DNA of 14,350 bases from an uncultured bacterium (GTDB lineage Bacteria > Actinomycetota > Coriobacteriia > Coriobacteriales > Eggerthellaceae): contig CAJMOJ010000051.1 of assembly GCA_905215035.1 (NCBI GenBank), positions 1 through 14,350 of the forward strand, given 5' to 3'. Shown piece after piece: positions 14,064 to 14,350 of the stretch; position 1 is the stretch's first letter; each line of letters starts with the position of its first letter. A program made the translations under genes and the position numbers. The notes below the pieces were generated by a model, which was not told the origin of the DNA, ran no database searches, and saw nothing but the letters and a program-made list of their open reading frames with translations.

Positions 14064-14350
14064 ATGGCACTTGGAAAAGATTCGATTGTGGTCGGATTTT
14101 CACTCTTTGCGATGTTTTTTGGTGCAGGGAACTTGATTTTTCCACCCACGTTAGGTCAGATGAGTGGCGATCTTTGGGTCTGGGGTTTAGTCGGATTTCT
14201 GCTTGTCGATGCTGTTCTTTCATGCCTCGGCGTGTTTGTGGTAAGTCGTCTGAATGGTCCGCGCGGAGCTTTTGATGGCGCACTCGGTCGAGTTGGTGGC
14301 ACAATCTTAACCGCCGTGGCTATCCTGTGCCTTTGTGTTGTTTTTGCCAT
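14064..14350 (+). CDS. brnQ: Branched-chain amino acid transporter BrnQ (LIVCS family), 5' part
   Basis: The window contains the first 95 codons and is cut at its end. The hallmark N-terminus is MALGKDSIVVGFSLFAMFFG followed by AGNLIFPPTLG; FFGAGNLIFPP is the best-known signature of the BrnQ/LIVCS sodium- or proton-coupled leucine/isoleucine/valine carriers. Helices 1 to 3 are visible at about 7-25, 38-61 and 78-95. I start at 14064 because GAGGG lies about five bases upstream; an in-frame ATG at 14034 would add ten polar residues but has a weaker GGTGAG site. It is divergent from the surface protein gene. Amino acid uptake fits an amino-acid-fermenting organism with carbamate kinase, which is inference. 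Confidence 0.93.
   Translation, partial: MALGKDSIVVGFSLFAMFFGAGNLIFPPTLGQMSGDLWVWGLVGFLLVDAVLSCLGVFVVSRLNGPRGAFDGALGRVGGTILTAVAILCLCVVFA

Overview
The window reads as the chromosome of a Gram-positive bacterium of middling to low GC. The best guess is a low-GC member of the Coriobacteriia (Cryptobacterium/Slackia-like). That guess rests on the mix of a solitary carbamate kinase, a RibD_C-type reductase relic, a DUF3783-like domain, FIVAR and Ser/Pro-rich surface protein architecture, and TTG starts with strong AGGAGG-type ribosome binding sites. It is inference, not a database result.

Layout, left to right. (1) 74-589: a RibD_C (dihydrofolate-reductase-like) gene relic with three in-frame TAA stops, ending in a three-copy 15-bp repeat. 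(2) 660-3075, minus strand: a MarR regulator followed 22 bases later by a drug-efflux-type MFS transporter with two CBS domains at its C-terminus; a 14-bp palindrome lies in the candidate promoter. (3) 3082-3427: a gene-poor gap with scraps of membrane-protein-like coding. (4) 3428-4396, minus: carbamate kinase. (5) 4781-5454, plus: a protein with the His...Asn-Cys layout of permuted NlpC/P60 (LRAT-like) cysteine hydrolases, overlapping tail-to-tail by 41 bases with (6) a minus-strand multi-pass membrane protein with internally repeated helices, which follows a TetR regulator. (7) Divergent from tetR are two tandem genes for mutually homologous, tryptophan-rich seven-helix membrane proteins (7410-9040), with a 24-bp near-perfect palindrome in the shared upstream region. 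(8) 9041-9199: tandem repeats and a perfect bidirectional terminator. (9) 9200-13668, minus: a 1455-residue surface protein (signal peptide, Ig-like repeats, DUF3783-like domain, FIVAR-like domain, Pro/Ser stalk, membrane anchor), apparently followed by a TAATG-coupled 33-codon ORF. (10) The window ends inside a brnQ branched-chain amino acid transporter gene.

Three units look self-contained: marR plus MFS-CBS (regulated efflux); tetR plus membrane protein facing the 7-TM pair (a regulated membrane module of unknown function, the best candidate for something undescribed); and the large surface protein with its coupled small ORF. A side theme is short imperfect tandem duplications of 15-18 bp in intergenic DNA, seen four times.
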